From NCBI GenBank assembly GCA_020091685.1, contig CM034598.1, positions 17,217,362 through 17,281,361 on the forward strand: 64,000 nucleotides of DNA, read 5' to 3'. Position 1 is the stretch's first letter; every line of letters begins with the position of its first letter. The position numbers and the translations under genes were made by a program. Positions 50,318 through 63,761 of this stretch are shown in pieces. The notes beneath the pieces were generated by a model. That model had not been told where the DNA came from. It did no database searches and worked only from the letters and a program-made list of their open reading frames with translations. This stretch comes from Lutjanus erythropterus. Its lineage: Eukaryota > Chordata > Actinopteri > Lutjaniformes > Lutjanidae.

Positions 50318-51154
50318 GATCTTCAAGTTAGAAGAACTCATGTTTTTAAGTTCGGAAAGTAAATACCAGAAATTTGAGGTTTAATTAACTTGAATAAATT
50401 AAACTTGTGTATTTACATTAAAGGAGCAATATGTAGCAACTGCAGATGCTAAAATGCGTATAGCTATCAAAATAACATGGTAGGCTCCTCAGACTGGAGG
50501 AAGCTTGAGCAGGTTGCAGGAGTGCAAGACAAGCGCAACATTGCAATTTGACAATAACAAGCAAGGACGAGTCCCACACTGTCAGCTGTTTATAACTGTT
50601 AATTGTCTGTCAATGTAAAGTTCAGCCTGTTATTCTGAAAACAAAAGCCCACTGCTCTGAAAATACACACTCTGGAGCTGGAGTTCAGTGTCTGCTTGTG
50701 TCACTGTCTGCCAGACTCCATTAACAAATTGCTCAATTTAAATGTTATATACATCTAAGCCTTCTACAAGATTATTAATGATTTCTTACAACTCATAAAC
50801 AGACATTAACTCATTCAGCAAACATTTTTGTATTAATTTGAACTCCGCAGCTGTAGTAGTGTTGTCACAGAAGCCTGTATTTCAACATAACATCTTTCCT
50901 TGATCTTTGATGACATATCATGATAATTTTATGATTTATTCCAGTAAATATATTACAGATTTTTCCTCTAATGAGAAAAGATTAATTGATTTCAGTGTTC
51001 AACATTCATGTTTTATTCACTATCCCGGTTGGACAAGTTGGTCCAAAATCTACTTGCCCTAAATCAATTTTTATTTGCCCCTGTACAAACTGTTTTATTA
51101 TCAGTTATTAAATAATAACAAATAATAATAATAATAATAACAAAGTTAATTGCC

Positions 51155-51400
51155 ATGTTCATTTTAGGGCTGCAATACTGTCAGGAAATCATGAACAATT
51201 TCCACACAGTTTTTAAAAGTCCAAGGTGATACTTTAAATGTCTCATTTTTTCAGGCTACAACTCAAAAATATTCTGTTTAATATGATAATAAACAAAAGA
51301 AAAATGGGAAATCTACATATTTGAGAGGCCGAAAACAGCTTTTTCTGCCATTTTGGATGAAAAAGTACCTCAACATCTGATCAATTATCAATAGAGTTTA
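51155..51400 (+). repeat. Fish interspersed repeat fragment
   Basis: agggctgcaatactgtcagg, gtccaaggtgatactttaaatg and tatttgagaggc are characteristic of the repeat related to 4200-4340. Both include a-tcctcaca/ctacatatttgaga-type and ttgca/tttt words. Confidence 0.45.
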
Positions 51401-52364
51401 ATCCTTTTTTACTACTTGCCCAGTCAGGCAAGTGAATTGCCAGGTTTACTTGCCTTGACAGTTTTTGTTGTTTTGTTTTGTTTTGTTTTTTTTCAGCGAG
51501 CAGGCAGTCCTTTGCGTTGACCCGTGGATTTCACTAAATTCCTGTATGATTTTTTTGTGTGTGGTTTAAATGCATATGAGCTCAAATAATATAATTTTTC
51601 TGGGGGATCTCCTCTTTCCATTGCTGAAACTTTTGAATCATGGAGAAGATTTTGTTCCTTGATAGCATCTCTATTCATAGATTCTCCCTGAACTTTTCAG
51701 TCACCAGATAAAGAAAAGAGTCTATCTGCACCCTGTGATTGTTGCGTCCCTCACACACACTTCCACACTTTTCACCGGCAGCTACAGCCAAGTACTTAAG
51801 AGCTGCCCTAACCTTCACATGAGATGCTTTTTAACCAGTAGTAAGTGAATGGGAACGGGCCTATTAGGGTTTTCAGAATAAATAGCCGTGTTATCCTACT
51901 AAGAGTACAAGATCCAATTTGTCGTACCGGACAAAACAACACACACACCAAAAAAGTTTAGACAATCAGAGAGACGTGTTTTAAAATTCAGTCTAATCTG
52001 CTTTACTGCAAATGACAACTAATCTGAAATGTCCCGATGTAGTAAAACCCTCCACCCACGCCAGTTTCTAGCCTGAAATAAATTCTGTGAATTAGTCAAC
52101 AATTACTGTTTGACTCAGGTATGGTGTGTGTGCCTGTGATTAGCAGCCATATTGATGAGTTCAGGGAGGAGCGGTGGCCCCGTTGAGCTGTACGTGCAGA
52201 CGGAGGGAGGCCAGCGTGCGTGTGATGATGAGGCCTGGAGTGTGTGGTATTGACCAGTGGATGTCACGTCGTGATTAGTAGGAGATATCACACTCGCCGG
52301 GCTCAGATGCACATCGATCCTGGAACCTGGGTACAGCCTGTCAATGGGGTCATTTTTATCCTCC

Positions 52365-52560
52365 TCTCTTCTCCCCACCTCTCCTCTCATACCTACTATT
52401 TCACATCCTCACACCTTCATCTTTCCTCTTCCTTCCTTTCCTCTCTCTTTTCCCATCTTTTTTGTTTGTTTTTTTTTTCCTTTTTTCCCTTCTCTGTCTC
52501 CTCTCCTCTGTTCTGCTTTCCCATTCCCTCCCTCTTCCCTCCATCCGCCATCCACCCTCA
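52365..52560. repeat. Pyrimidine-rich low-complexity tract
   Basis: Nearly 200 bp of C/T on the + strand (ctcctctc, tttcctctcc, ttccctcc). It yields a spurious Ser/Phe-rich frame and an Arg/Glu/Lys-rich frame on the other strand. Confidence 0.85.
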
Positions 52561-53165
52561 TGGATCAAACTCTTTATCTGGCCTAAGCCACAGCCTGCAG
52601 GCAAGCAGGCAGTCTCTACAGAGGCTGGAGCAGAAGACCAACAGCTTCAAACAACATTATATAGGGCTGGCATGAAGCATGTCTCACACTGATAGATGAA
52701 AACACCGGCCCCTCAGACACTGCCTCTATATGGACATGATGAAAACAGGAGCAGGGCAGTCTCTTCTGTTTTTCAAAGCCCACTGCTCTTCACTTGAACA
52801 TTGCTACAACACCTCCCGGGATGTTCAGACAGACTTAAGTTTTGTAGGAATTAGGCAAGCCTTCGCTTTTGTGTCCTGATCCATGCAAAACAAAACAGTC
52901 GGTTTCTGGGAAGGAGATGCATTTTCTTTGGCAGCTGTCCTGTTGGATCATCTGTTACGAAATCATTCCAGAGTAAATCTGGTTTAGAGGAAACATGTGA
53001 AGCCAGGTAACAAGAATAGTCGCAGCAATAAAAGAGTAAGAAAACAAATCATGCATGCGGTGAATCATAAGTAGTGAGTCCCATTTGGGCTGTTTTATGT
53101 CATGTTTCATTTTTAATGTTTAAGCAAACAAGTACCGCAAATAACAGACTTCTTGGGATTAATGC

Positions 53166-53193
53166 TCTTTCTCTCTCTCTCTCTCTCTCTCTG

Positions 53194-53234
<41 letters not shown>

Positions 53235-53238
53235 CATA
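53166..53238 (+). repeat. Compound (CT)n(CA)n microsatellite
   Basis: About 14 CT units, then about 20 CA units with one CG interruption. Confidence 0.95.
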
Positions 53239-54126
53239 CTGCACGGATGCTTTTGTGCTTTAACTTGCAATATCTCCCTGTAGCCTGAGGGAATCCGGGG
53301 AGTGTATTCATTGACACTACTACTGTCTCCGAAAAGCCTCGCCTTGGCCTTTCCCTGATTCCATCAGCATCGTTCATTCTGGAGTTGACGAGTTCGATGA
53401 TGGGCGGAAATTGTAATGGAACAGAAAAACAATGTAGGTGTTGTTTCAGGGCTGCCAGACCAATGTGAAATTATCCATGGACTAATGCATGATCAGACCA
53501 GAGGCACTTGTGTTTAAGTGGATGCAGGCTGTGGTACTGTAGGCTGTAGCCATGGAGACGGCAGCTTTAACCCTATGTTATGAAGCGGCCAAGGATGTAC
53601 AATTAGGCAGATTTTTACAAGTATTCATCTCCCAGCTGCTTTTAAATATTTCAGGTGGAGATTACTTCATGTATCTGTATTATATTGGACAAAATGCACT
53701 TTATAAAATGTATTTCAGTAGCAGTTGAAGTAATGTAATGTTCTGAATGAGTCCTATTCAGCTTTCTGTTTTTGAAATTACATCCCGTTCCCCTTCACAT
53801 GCTATTCTTACTGAAGTAAAAGTTGTCAGTTTCTCTTAGTATTGTACCTGTGCCGACATGACGTCTACGTCTTTTCTAAATTTCCCCCCTGCATTTGAGC
53901 CGCTATTTTCTCTTTGTGAGTTAGAAAGAAGGTTAAGTCTAATGCAAGACAAACATTATATTCTGTTATCAAATAATTTATGTTAGACATAAAATCATGT
54001 TAAAGTTTTTGTAAGGTCACCGAACAAAACTAGCTATTGTTAAGTCATGCTGATATTATTTCATTTATATTATATAATAATATAATATTATATTCATCAT
54101 ATTTAATAAACTGAAATAACACAGGA

Positions 54127-54753
54127 AGACTGGGTTGCACCAACAAAGATTAAATTATGGTTTAACTTCAGTTTATGATGCACCAAACTTTTATACTAGA
54201 TTAAAATGAACAAAGATTAAATTTAAACCTCAGTTTCATTGTTATGCTAAACCTAGACTAAATTTATTTTTCTTGCAGCAGAATGTTAAACTTAAATGTA
54301 AAACATGATCCAGTGTAAACTTAGGAGGTTTAACTTTTAAATGTCTGCCTTTTTGAGATGAACTGAGTAAAGTTATTCTCTGCTGAGCCATCATGAATAG
54401 GATAAATATAATGTTTTGTTATAGAATACAGAGCAGAGGGACATTCATTACTTCTAATACTAGATTCCAGCACTTAAATTAATTTCAATACCCCCCACCC
54501 ACCTAACCTTTACTATATCTCCATAACTAAAAAATGATACTGAGAATAAGTTTTAGGCATTTTGTAGAGTAAGAAAGCATCTTCAAATTGATAAAGTCTA
54601 ATCAATTCTGGTTTACATCACTAAATTTGGATTTACTAAACTGAAATTAGTTTTTGTGCAATAGAGTACTGCTTAATTTTAAACCTAGTTTTGCTAAACT
54701 CTGAGTTGAACCAATGTTAGATTCAATTCATCTTTGTTGGTATAACCCAGTCT
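54127..54753. mobile_element. 627-bp terminal-inverted-repeat element (MITE-like)
   Basis: The left end agactgggttgcaccaacaa and right end ttgttggtataacccagtct are inverted repeats, and the similarity continues inward (aagatt/aatctt-type, gtttaacttcag/ctgagttgaacc, ggttttgctaaactctg). The interior is AT-rich with no open frame of note. A target duplication is not obvious. Classification is open. Confidence 0.8.
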
Positions 54754-55984
54754 AAGGTTACTATAAAAAATACTTTTAATACTTAAGACTGTACCATCAG
54801 TCTACTGGAACAGTCTTAAGAAATTCTTTTAACTTGTTAAGTTGATTTGAAAAACAAAAACAAAAAACTAATTCATTTGTGTGTTGCCAACTGAAGTATT
54901 TCTTTTTAAAACTGGCCCAACAATTCTCCTTTTTCAGTGGATACCCAAGAGGAAATGAGAGTTAAGAAAGAATTGGAAAAAAAAACAGCACTGAGAAAGT
55001 AAAAAGAAGAGCAGCGGCAATAGAGGCAGAGCAACATTTATTGAGTGTGTCCGACTGAGTGCTAGCCTAGTTTGAGTGTAGACGGAGAGGAATGTTTGCA
55101 GCAGAGGGGGCTCTGCATAGTCCTCGGGTCTGTGGAGATTTGCTTACAGTGAAGAGATGGTGGAGGTAAGATGGCTCAGAGGATTCAGGCTCCGCTGAAC
55201 GCAGGCTTATGTCTAATAATCAGCAGGGAGGGACTCAGCATGGTCCCGCGGAAAAAGAAACGGTGAGAGTGTGATAGAGAGAGACCGAAAAACAGAGCAG
55301 AGGAAAGATTGAAGGGTAGGAAAAAAGATCTAGTATGAGTTATGGGAAAGAGAAGAAAAAAGACAGAAAGACATGTCCCTGTGGCCACGTTATTCCTCTC
55401 TTGTGATGGCTTTTATGTGTATGAGGGGAATTTTGATTTTGCTGCTTTACATATTTTCACCCCCTATTAGCTCCTAAAGTGGAATATTGTTAAGAAAATG
55501 AAGCACTGACCTATAAAACAAGTCCTCGCCAATCCAGACTTTTCAAGGTTATCTGGCGTATGTCACTTTAACCCCGGTGTTGTCTGTGTTAATTTATTTT
55601 TTTAAATTTAAATTTGGATGACACTGTTGAGGTTGTAGTGGTTTTGCAGGATGCACTTTACGGTCGCATTTATCTCAGGGCCAGAATGATAAAACTCGCC
55701 GCTGATGCTTCAGTGATTTTTGCCAGCTGTTCCAGATTACAAAGTACAGTCATTTATGGCGCTTACTGGCACCATCACCAACAGAACATCCTTGTCCATT
55801 AACACGGACTCAGCGCTCACACATGCCTGAAGTTGCCACGTAATACATCAGCAGTGATCCAAAGCGCAGCCACGTCATGTTACTCTGTCTCCAGTGATGC
55901 AGCCTTGGCACGTTGATATCAGCATCTCATCCATATTGATGCTGTCAAAACATGGCCTAAACTAGTGTGTTTGCTTGAGCCTCT

Positions 55985-56408
55985 TTGTGTGTGAGGAAAT
56001 GCGATTTAGTGCCCTTTAGGGTGCCCTTTTAGTGGACAAAATGTGATAAAATGTCCTGTAGGATGCCTTCTAATGGAAAAAACACAATAAAGTGCCTTCC
56101 GGTGGAGAAAATGTGATGCAGTCCCATACAGGCTGGCCTATGTGCTAGAAAATTATTTGGCTGCTGCTCGCATATAAATGGTTCAATTGTTAATAGATCC
56201 CTGTGTGTTTTTATCACGGACATGAAGTATTTGTTGTACTTTAAGTCACATAAAAGAATTTTAAAATAAACCTGGGACTGGAATAGTTTCACTATAAATA
56301 CATCAGGACTTTTGACTCGCTGCTGTCCCACCACATATGGCTGGGTGCCTTTTTATTTTATTTATTTTTTTGCCCCTGCCCCTCAGACTGCCTGAGTCCA
56401 CCACTGTC
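55985..56408 (-). repeat. Fish repeat with iterated 'gtgccctttt' modules
   Basis: Modules of about 40 bp at 56000-56120 each contain gtgcc, a short linker, ggacaaaa or ggagaaaa and atgtgat. The segment ends with cagactgcctgagtccaccactg, which read on the - strand begins cagtggtggactcaggcagt, a well-known teleost repeat start. Confidence 0.6.
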
Positions 56409-58820
56409 ATCCTACCCCAAGGTCAAGCTTTTTTTTCCCTATCAGCAGTGAATTATCTCTACAAGCCAGTCTACCAAACCAGGGCCTGAACCACGTGCCC
56501 GTTTAACGGGTGTCTAGTGAGGGGGCAGCGCGGTCGAGGTCGGCAAACCGCAGCGCAGAGGCGGCTGCAGAGCGACGCGACAGCATTTTAGCAGGCACCC
56601 AATGAGTGATTACCTCGGAGCTCCAGTCATAATTCAGCGTGACCTCAATCTGCCAGCAACGCTATGGTTTGATGGATCTGCTCACAGTTTGGGTGTCGGG
56701 TTCTCGCATGTCAAACACGGGCAGATAATTCCAGGGCTATCTGTTGCTTTTCACAAAGTAAAACATTCTAGATATGAATGTGGCACACATGTTGACGGTT
56801 TTGCATCATGCTCTTTCTGTTTAATTCATCAGGATGTTGAGTAATCATTCGCTACGTGGATGTCAGAGTCGATACTGAAGACAAAACAATGTCAGAAATG
56901 GTTAACCCCCATCATGATGATGCCTGTCGTCTGTCGGTCTATTCATCATCCCTGCGTCTTATCAATCAAAGTCAGTGCATGCACACACACACACATGCAC
57001 TCAAAATACACACACGTACACCTCCCAGTGTGGATAATTAGTGGATTCCCTCAGTGGGTGATAGAGCCCATGCTCTTCTCTCCTCTTTCTCTGACCTTCC
57101 CCAGTGAGCTTCCTACCACAGTGGGGCTCATCACATGCAGCTCTAATACATATTTATCGGTCCGGTGACAGCCCATGTGCGTTGGATTTATATGTTTCTC
57201 CACAAACAATAGTAAAGCCTCAGTCACTCTTCCTCCCTTTCATCAACCAAAGCGGGAGATAAATCTAATGGTGTCAACCTGGTTGCAGCCTCCTCAGCAG
57301 TTGGCCATCTTGCGGGGTTTGGTGCAGACAGACAGATCGAGGGACCAAGCCTAGTTGCATTCAAGCCGCTCTCCTCAATTACAGCAAACGGATTTGATAT
57401 AGGTATGTCTGTCAAATCACCTCAGCAATCAGAGGAGCTGCTCTGCTCGGCGAACGCTTTCCTACAGAAACTTCTGATCAAAGACATTTAGAAAGTGGCT
57501 GTGGCGTGGCTGGCGGCATTGGGATTCAGGACAGACTCCCTGCACCATGACTGGCTCTGTTTGCACAGCGCAATCTGAGTTGAGATGTGAAGAGAGGCAA
57601 TACCACTAAAGAGTGAAGGGAGGGGGAGGAGGAGGAGCAGGGAGGGATGGCAGGATTAAGCCCCAGCCCCCCTCTCTGCCTCCAAGCGGCCATCTTTCAT
57701 CTTGCGGCTGCCCCGCTAATGCTTTCAAGTGGGTGAAACCCTCGACATCTGCTTCCGCTCCCTGGGACACGGCGCAGGCTACCGTCCTGCAGTGACGCAC
57801 AACCACAGGACAGCTCGGAGGGCAGTGTCGGGGCAAGGCCACGGCAAGCCGACGTTCCCGTGATCCGCACAGAATGAGATACATGATGCAGAAACAGAAA
57901 CACATTTCTCTCGCTGAGGTTAAATCAAAAACTTATATTCAGGAATGTATTGAAATCTTTGCTGCCTGCAATCACATACAAACCTAAAATCTTTGTTCAC
58001 ATTGTGGCTTATACTAGTAAACACACTCTCCACGGAAACATTTCACAGTTCACTCACCCAGACACATTAATTCTACTTACTACTTGCGAACAAATAAATG
58101 TAAATAGCTCTGTAAATAAACACTTCATCTTCTCCAAGAAGAAATAAGCCCCCCGCCGCCTCTGATTAAGACTACCAAAGTGATATATCTGGCACTTAAG
58201 TCTGCTGTTTACCTCATAAACACAAAGACTTCAACACAGTCACCCACACTGATGCTGAAATATCACAAACTGAGTCTGCGTGCCTGTATATTTCTCTGTG
58301 AGTCTTTGTGGCTTAAATGCGGAATGGTCTAATGACTTTTTTTTTTTTATGTGTGCCATTTTGGGACCGTTTTATCCGCCATGGCTTTCAATATCAGGAG
58401 TTCAGTGGTGTTCCTTGACTCTGGCAGAGAAACTGCCATGAGCAATAAAGCAGCATGGTCAAGTGGTGGGAGCTTTGCCTCTGATTTTCTCTGAGATTTG
58501 TAAAACAGCACTTGAGATTTCGAAAACCGTATCAGGAGGACGGATGAGTGGTGCTGTCAAGACGGCGGCGATGATGTGACGGAGGCCTAACCCGAGACAG
58601 AGAGGATGTCATGTCACCTTCACTCGACTGTCTGTAAGGAGAGGGGGACGCAATTCAATTATTTCTGAGGAAATGATGTTTGTTATTTGGGGTCTGTTGC
58701 TTGTGTTGAAAAGTCATTTTAGATTCCCTCCATACTGCACTGCAACTAGAATGTAATTTAATTTGTGAGAGCACACCATGAGACTGTAGATGTGTTCACC
58801 CCAGTCGCCCCCTCCACTTT
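56409..58820. other. Intron stretch without recognised gene
   Basis: 56500-56590 is GC-rich (gcgcggtcgaggtcgg). 57616-57650 has G-runs that could form a quadruplex. A few open frames (for example 56602-56844) show no recognisable domain or splice context. Confidence 0.4.
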
Positions 58821-58826
58821 CTTTAA

Positions 58827-59500
58827 AGGAATAGTTCGGGTTATTTGATGAAGGGTTGTTTGAGGTACTTATTGATGGTGTGTTTAGCTACAGCGGATGC
58901 CAGTTGGCATGATCCCCAGTTTTAAGAAACAGAGACGAGTACCAGCACAGAAGCTAAGCAATGAACTTCTGTGGACAAGTTCAGCAACAAAGGGTATTTT
59001 TTACCCACCTAAAATATGTCCAACTAAAGAAACAATATCAAGTGTACATTATTCTATTGTTTATTCAGAATATTTCCACCACTTTACTTTGCCATCAGAC
59101 AGCCATTTCTAATGGGATGCCTTTGTATAAGCCAAATATTACTCTGTCTTTAGATAAACCAAACTCCATTTGTGAAATCGGTAACTTTACCTTATAAATC
59201 ACAGGAGTTGCTGCCTTAGTCTCTTGGTTTCATTGTGTCATTGTGTGATTTTGGTGAAGCCAAGCTATCCTTTTAAAACACAGAAGTCACACAACAACAT
59301 AAATTAACTAGCAGAACCATGCAGTGGTAGACTAACAGCTCCATTGTTCAGCAAGGTAAAATGACTGATTTCATCTAGGGAGTTTGGTTGGTTTTGAGAC
59401 AGGGATATTTGGCTTACGTAACAGCAGTTTCCTGTCAGAAAAGGCTGTCTGACAGCAACGTTAAGCGGTGAAAATATTCCAAAATATATTGTTTAAAGCA
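58827..59500. mobile_element. Palindromic (foldback) TTAA element, copy C, right end truncated
   Basis: Begins aggaatagttcgggttattt immediately after TTAA (58823-58826). It keeps the family order: gtaccagcacagaagctaag, tttgccatcagacagccatt, the central cattgtgtgattt/cacagaagtcacacaac inversion, gcagtttcctgtcagaaaag, and ggtgaaaatattcc. The last 120 bp and right terminus are absent. Confidence 0.82.
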
Positions 59501-60029
59501 CACCCACACACAAACAACAAACTACTGAGTAGATTCACATAATAGATGGTCTGTTGACTCTTAGTCTCTATTTCTGTATATTACAAGCAGGAGACCATGG
59601 TGTTCTGTTCACCTTGGTCTTCTTTCATTGTGTGCCACCATGTTGCATTGTATTGGCGGGTGAATATGTGCTGCTCCATCCCTTCTGCAAATGTAGGCAG
59701 TAGGAATGTTTTTTTTTTTTTATTTATTTATTTATAGCAATCCACCCACCAACCCCTGTGCAATTTAGTGATCCTTCAGGTAAAAAAATGACTTTTAAAT
59801 TACGCAAGGCATAACTGATACAGAGGTACTGTGTGTGTGAGAAAGAGAGAGTGCATGTGTGTGTGATGACTGCAAAAAAGAGCATCTGTGTCTATAATTG
59901 CCGTGTTTGAGGTTCATCCAATTTAAGCTACCTTGAAAAGTACATTTACGGGGGGAGGGCATGTGCACAGCGTTCATAGCCTATATTCAACACTCCTGCA
60001 TTTCTACATTCAATGCAAGGAAATGAATT

Positions 60030-60305
60030 TGTAGTATGGTATAGTCAGAGTTCAGTAGGTTACTTTAAAAGATATTCTGATTCAAACCATCTGTTAAAAA
60101 TGTACTCAGTAACCTAATCCAAGTATCTCAAAATTAAAGTAATGTAACTTTATTACTTTTGGATTACCTCAATACCAAATATGGTGAAATTGTTAGTCTA
60201 ATATAATGTTTTGTCAGATGTATTGTTTTCACAGCTATTCCTTCCTTTGTTATGTGTGAATGTTTCGATTAATAGCAGTAATTATATGCATTTAAACCTA
60301 CTTTT
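60030..60305 (+). repeat. Fish repeat rich in 'taatgtaac/ggattac'
   Basis: aaagtaatgtaactttatta and ttttggattacctc are typical of a common teleost repeat. It is followed directly by the MITE at 60310, after which ctgagtaactttcc at 60688 may continue it. Confidence 0.5.
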
Positions 60306-60309
60306 TTAA

Positions 60310-60652
60310 AGCTACTACAAGGATCTTTCATTTTGTGTTGATTTTGGAGGCGCCTGTGGACAAAAACAGTAGTGTTTCCACTGTAAGAACCACAAAATAT
60401 AACTTAAAAAATAAATAAAAATCTTTTTAACTAGCTAACATACTAGTCATTTTAACTTTGCCAGGGAAAATGTAAAGACAGGCTCTGATTTTATGGAGAA
60501 TCCAACCCGGCGGCAGGCATAAAGGACTATCTTGGATAAGATAGTTGTATACTGATAGCTGGATGGTCCTGGTAACTTATGTAGGTCATATAGAGGCATC
60601 AGTAATGAACTGAGACTGTTTCATAACCAGTTAAAAACTATTTGTCGTGGCT
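60310..60652. mobile_element. TTAA MITE family 1, copy C, complete
   Basis: 343 bp between TTAA (60306-60309) and TTAA (60653-60656). Termini agctactacaaggatctttc and aactatttgtcgtggct are imperfect inverted repeats. It shares the interior landmarks with copy A (ttttggaggcgcctgtggac, gagaatccaacccggcggc, aggtcatatagaggcatcag). Confidence 0.87.
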
Positions 60653-60939
60653 TTAAGTATACTATTCACTCTTCACGCTGAAAATCTGAGTAACTTTCCA
60701 TAAACTTACTCCAGTCTGCTGCTTGTGTTTCTACCAACACACCATCCCAGTCACAAGCATCACCACCTACAGTCCCAAAATATCTTGCAGTAGTAGTAGT
60801 CATAGTAGCTGTAGTGTTGAAAGCATTTTTTCACTAGAGGCTATAGTAATGAATTGTAATATGTGCACTCTGTGCATGGTAGTATACTGTTATTTATTTT
60901 GAAATGTATTTCCCCACAGCCATGGCCGGAAACATCATG

Positions 60940-61320
60940 TTCTCCGTTTGCCCCATATTTGTGAATGTGATATCTCAAGAACACCATGACAGAATTTTTT
61001 CAAACTTTCAAACATCCACTTAGACTCAAGGATGAACTGTATAGACTTTAGTGGTCAAAGGTCAAGGTCACTGTGACCTCATGTCCGTTCCATTCTCATG
61101 ACTGCAATCTCTCAGGACCACCTAGAGGGAAATCCTTCAAATTTGGTCCAAACCACTTGGATTCAAGAATGAACTGAGTAGATTTTGGAGGCCAAAGATC
61201 AAAAGTCACTGAGGACTTACAAAACATGTTTTTGGCAATAACTCAAGAATTCAATGTTATATATAGTTCATGTTTGTGGCAAAATTTCACACACATGCCT
61301 ATTACAATAAAATTATGAAG
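60940..61320 (+). repeat. Fish interspersed repeat with two internal units
   Basis: The unit caaggatgaactgtatagac...ggtcaaaggtcaaggtcact (about 61028) recurs, diverged, about 137 bp later as caagaatgaactgagtagat...ggccaaagatcaaaagtcac. atatctcaagaacacc and ggcaataactcaagaattca are further family words. Confidence 0.7.
61065..61079. promoter_or_regulatory. Perfect consensus oestrogen-response palindrome in a repeat (sequence match only)
   Basis: AGGTCACTGTGACCT is an exact inverted repeat of AGGTCA with 3-base spacing, the consensus element for oestrogen receptors. A further AGGTCA abuts it (61059-61064) and TGGTCA precedes that (61052-61057). It lies inside a high-copy repeat, 1.5 kb before the 790-bp exon. 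Function is unproven. Confidence 0.45.
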
Positions 61321-61379
61321 TGATCAGACCTGTGTAAATATAGCCTGTAAGTAAAGGCAGTATGTTTCTCACTGGAATC

Positions 61380-61580
61380 AGGGCTGTATGATATGGACAA
61401 AATCAAATATCACATTTTTTTGACTAAGTGCAATTGTTATTTACTATTGGTGCTTTCACAAAATATCAACACGGCAAGATTTTTGATAAATAATAATTAA
61501 TATGGATGTAATGACTAAGTGGATAAAGGCAAATAATAGAAAAACTAGAACAATCTGAAAATTAAGAAAATTACATTTAT
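61380..61580 (+). repeat. 'gggctgtatgatatgg' family repeat, copy B
   Basis: Starts agggctgtatgatatggaca and shares ggtgctttcacaaaatatca, gatggatgtaatgacta-type and ggcaaataatagaaaaacta words with 39790-40065. Confidence 0.7.
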
Positions 61581-61589
61581 TTACGCTTA

Positions 61590-62090
61590 TTTAGGTCACA
61601 AAAATATACTTATATTCTTGCTTGTATATTAAAAGTGTATTTTAAAAAGGATACTTTAATTTCACTTCATTAAAAGTGTATCTGAAGTATGCTTACAAAA
61701 ATTCAATATGCACTTCAATATAAGTTCATTAAAAAGCTGTACTTCAGTGTACTTTGAAAAAGTAGCACAAACAAGGTAAATTAATTTAATTAATCAAGCA
61801 TGCATATTAGTACACACACAGTCATATACTATCATTTACTTTACCTTGCTTAAGGTGGCTGCCCTTTACCAAAGTACACTGAATACAATTACAATTGTGA
61901 TTTTCTATTCTTTAATTTGATTAAAACTAAAATATACTTTGTTACAAAATTGATTGTTCTAAAATAGCAAACCTCAAGTTAACTAATCATTAACATATTT
62001 GAAGTATACTGATATTAAGTCTAACAACAAGTGCACCAAGTATGCTAAAATTTAATATACTTAAGCATCTTTGTTTTTCACCAGGGATGG
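61590..62090. repeat. AT-rich 'agtatactt' repeat
   Basis: Frequent tatactt, agtgtatt, agtacact and agtatgct words and a last segment tttgtttttcaccagggatg suggest a decayed fish DNA-transposon relic. The boundaries are uncertain. Confidence 0.4.
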
Positions 62091-62512
62091 CAGGACAGTA
62101 ATTCTAGTTTTTGTGTGCTGTAGCCTGGTTTTCGCCATTTTCAATGCACCCTCTATTTGCAACAAAGCCTACAGAGCAACACTGGCAGCCTCTGCTCCCG
62201 ACAAACATACAGAGATGATTAGCGAGAGAGCATATAGAGATGGATGGAAGAAGGGAAGATGACAGACAGAGAGTTGATTCCCTTCTCTGTCTGCGAGCTG
62301 TCTGTGAGACCAGGCCATCTGCACATTCATTATCGTAGCCATGATTCCATTATTGTTCTGTATGGCAACAAGGACTTGTTCTGTCTGGCCTTTGTTATTC
62401 TTATCAGCTGTGTAGCTGACAGCCCCCTTTTGATCATGGCAGCAACAAAATTAAAAACTATCATGTCGTATAGCACGTAACTGAATTATCCTCTATAATG
62501 GTGACATACTAA

Positions 62513-63340
<828 letters not shown>

Positions 63341-63384
63341 TGAGTAAACTCACTGTATCTTGTTTTTAACTGTTAACCCTTTTA

Positions 63385-63560
63385 GGGTTGGGTATTGTGA
63401 GGATTTTATCAATATTGATACTTGGTACTCTTACCGGTACACCTCCTTAATTTTATTGGTCTATATGTTGTTATGTGTTTTCCTCTAGTACGATAGTGGT
63501 ATACTGCTAGTTGTTGTTCATCCTGAGGAGGAGAAAATTAGTGTGTGAGATTCCTGTATG
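63385..63560 (+). repeat. 'gggtattg/gatactt' fish repeat fragment
   Basis: gggttgggtattgtgaggat, tcaatattgatacttgg and accggtacacc resemble the same repeat class as 46262-46440. Confidence 0.5.
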
Positions 63561-63761
63561 AGATCTAGAGCGATGGTGGTTGATTACCTCACATATGGTT
63601 GGTTGGTAAATGAAAAACAACATAATCTCTGACATATGTTCAATTGATTCACTATGATTCAATAAATGCACACAGGTATCCAGGCTCTACAAAAATACAA
63701 CAGCTGCAAGGAATCATTTTAAAATGTGTCATACATTTAAGACCAAAGCCTTCCTTGATTT

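Noticed and set aside
56602-56844. 80-codon open frame
   Set aside because: No family resemblance or splice-site support.
62071-62262. Short frame just before the 790-bp exon, considered as an extra exon
   Set aside because: Not in neuroligin register, no donor that would join to 62550, and partly in a repeat.
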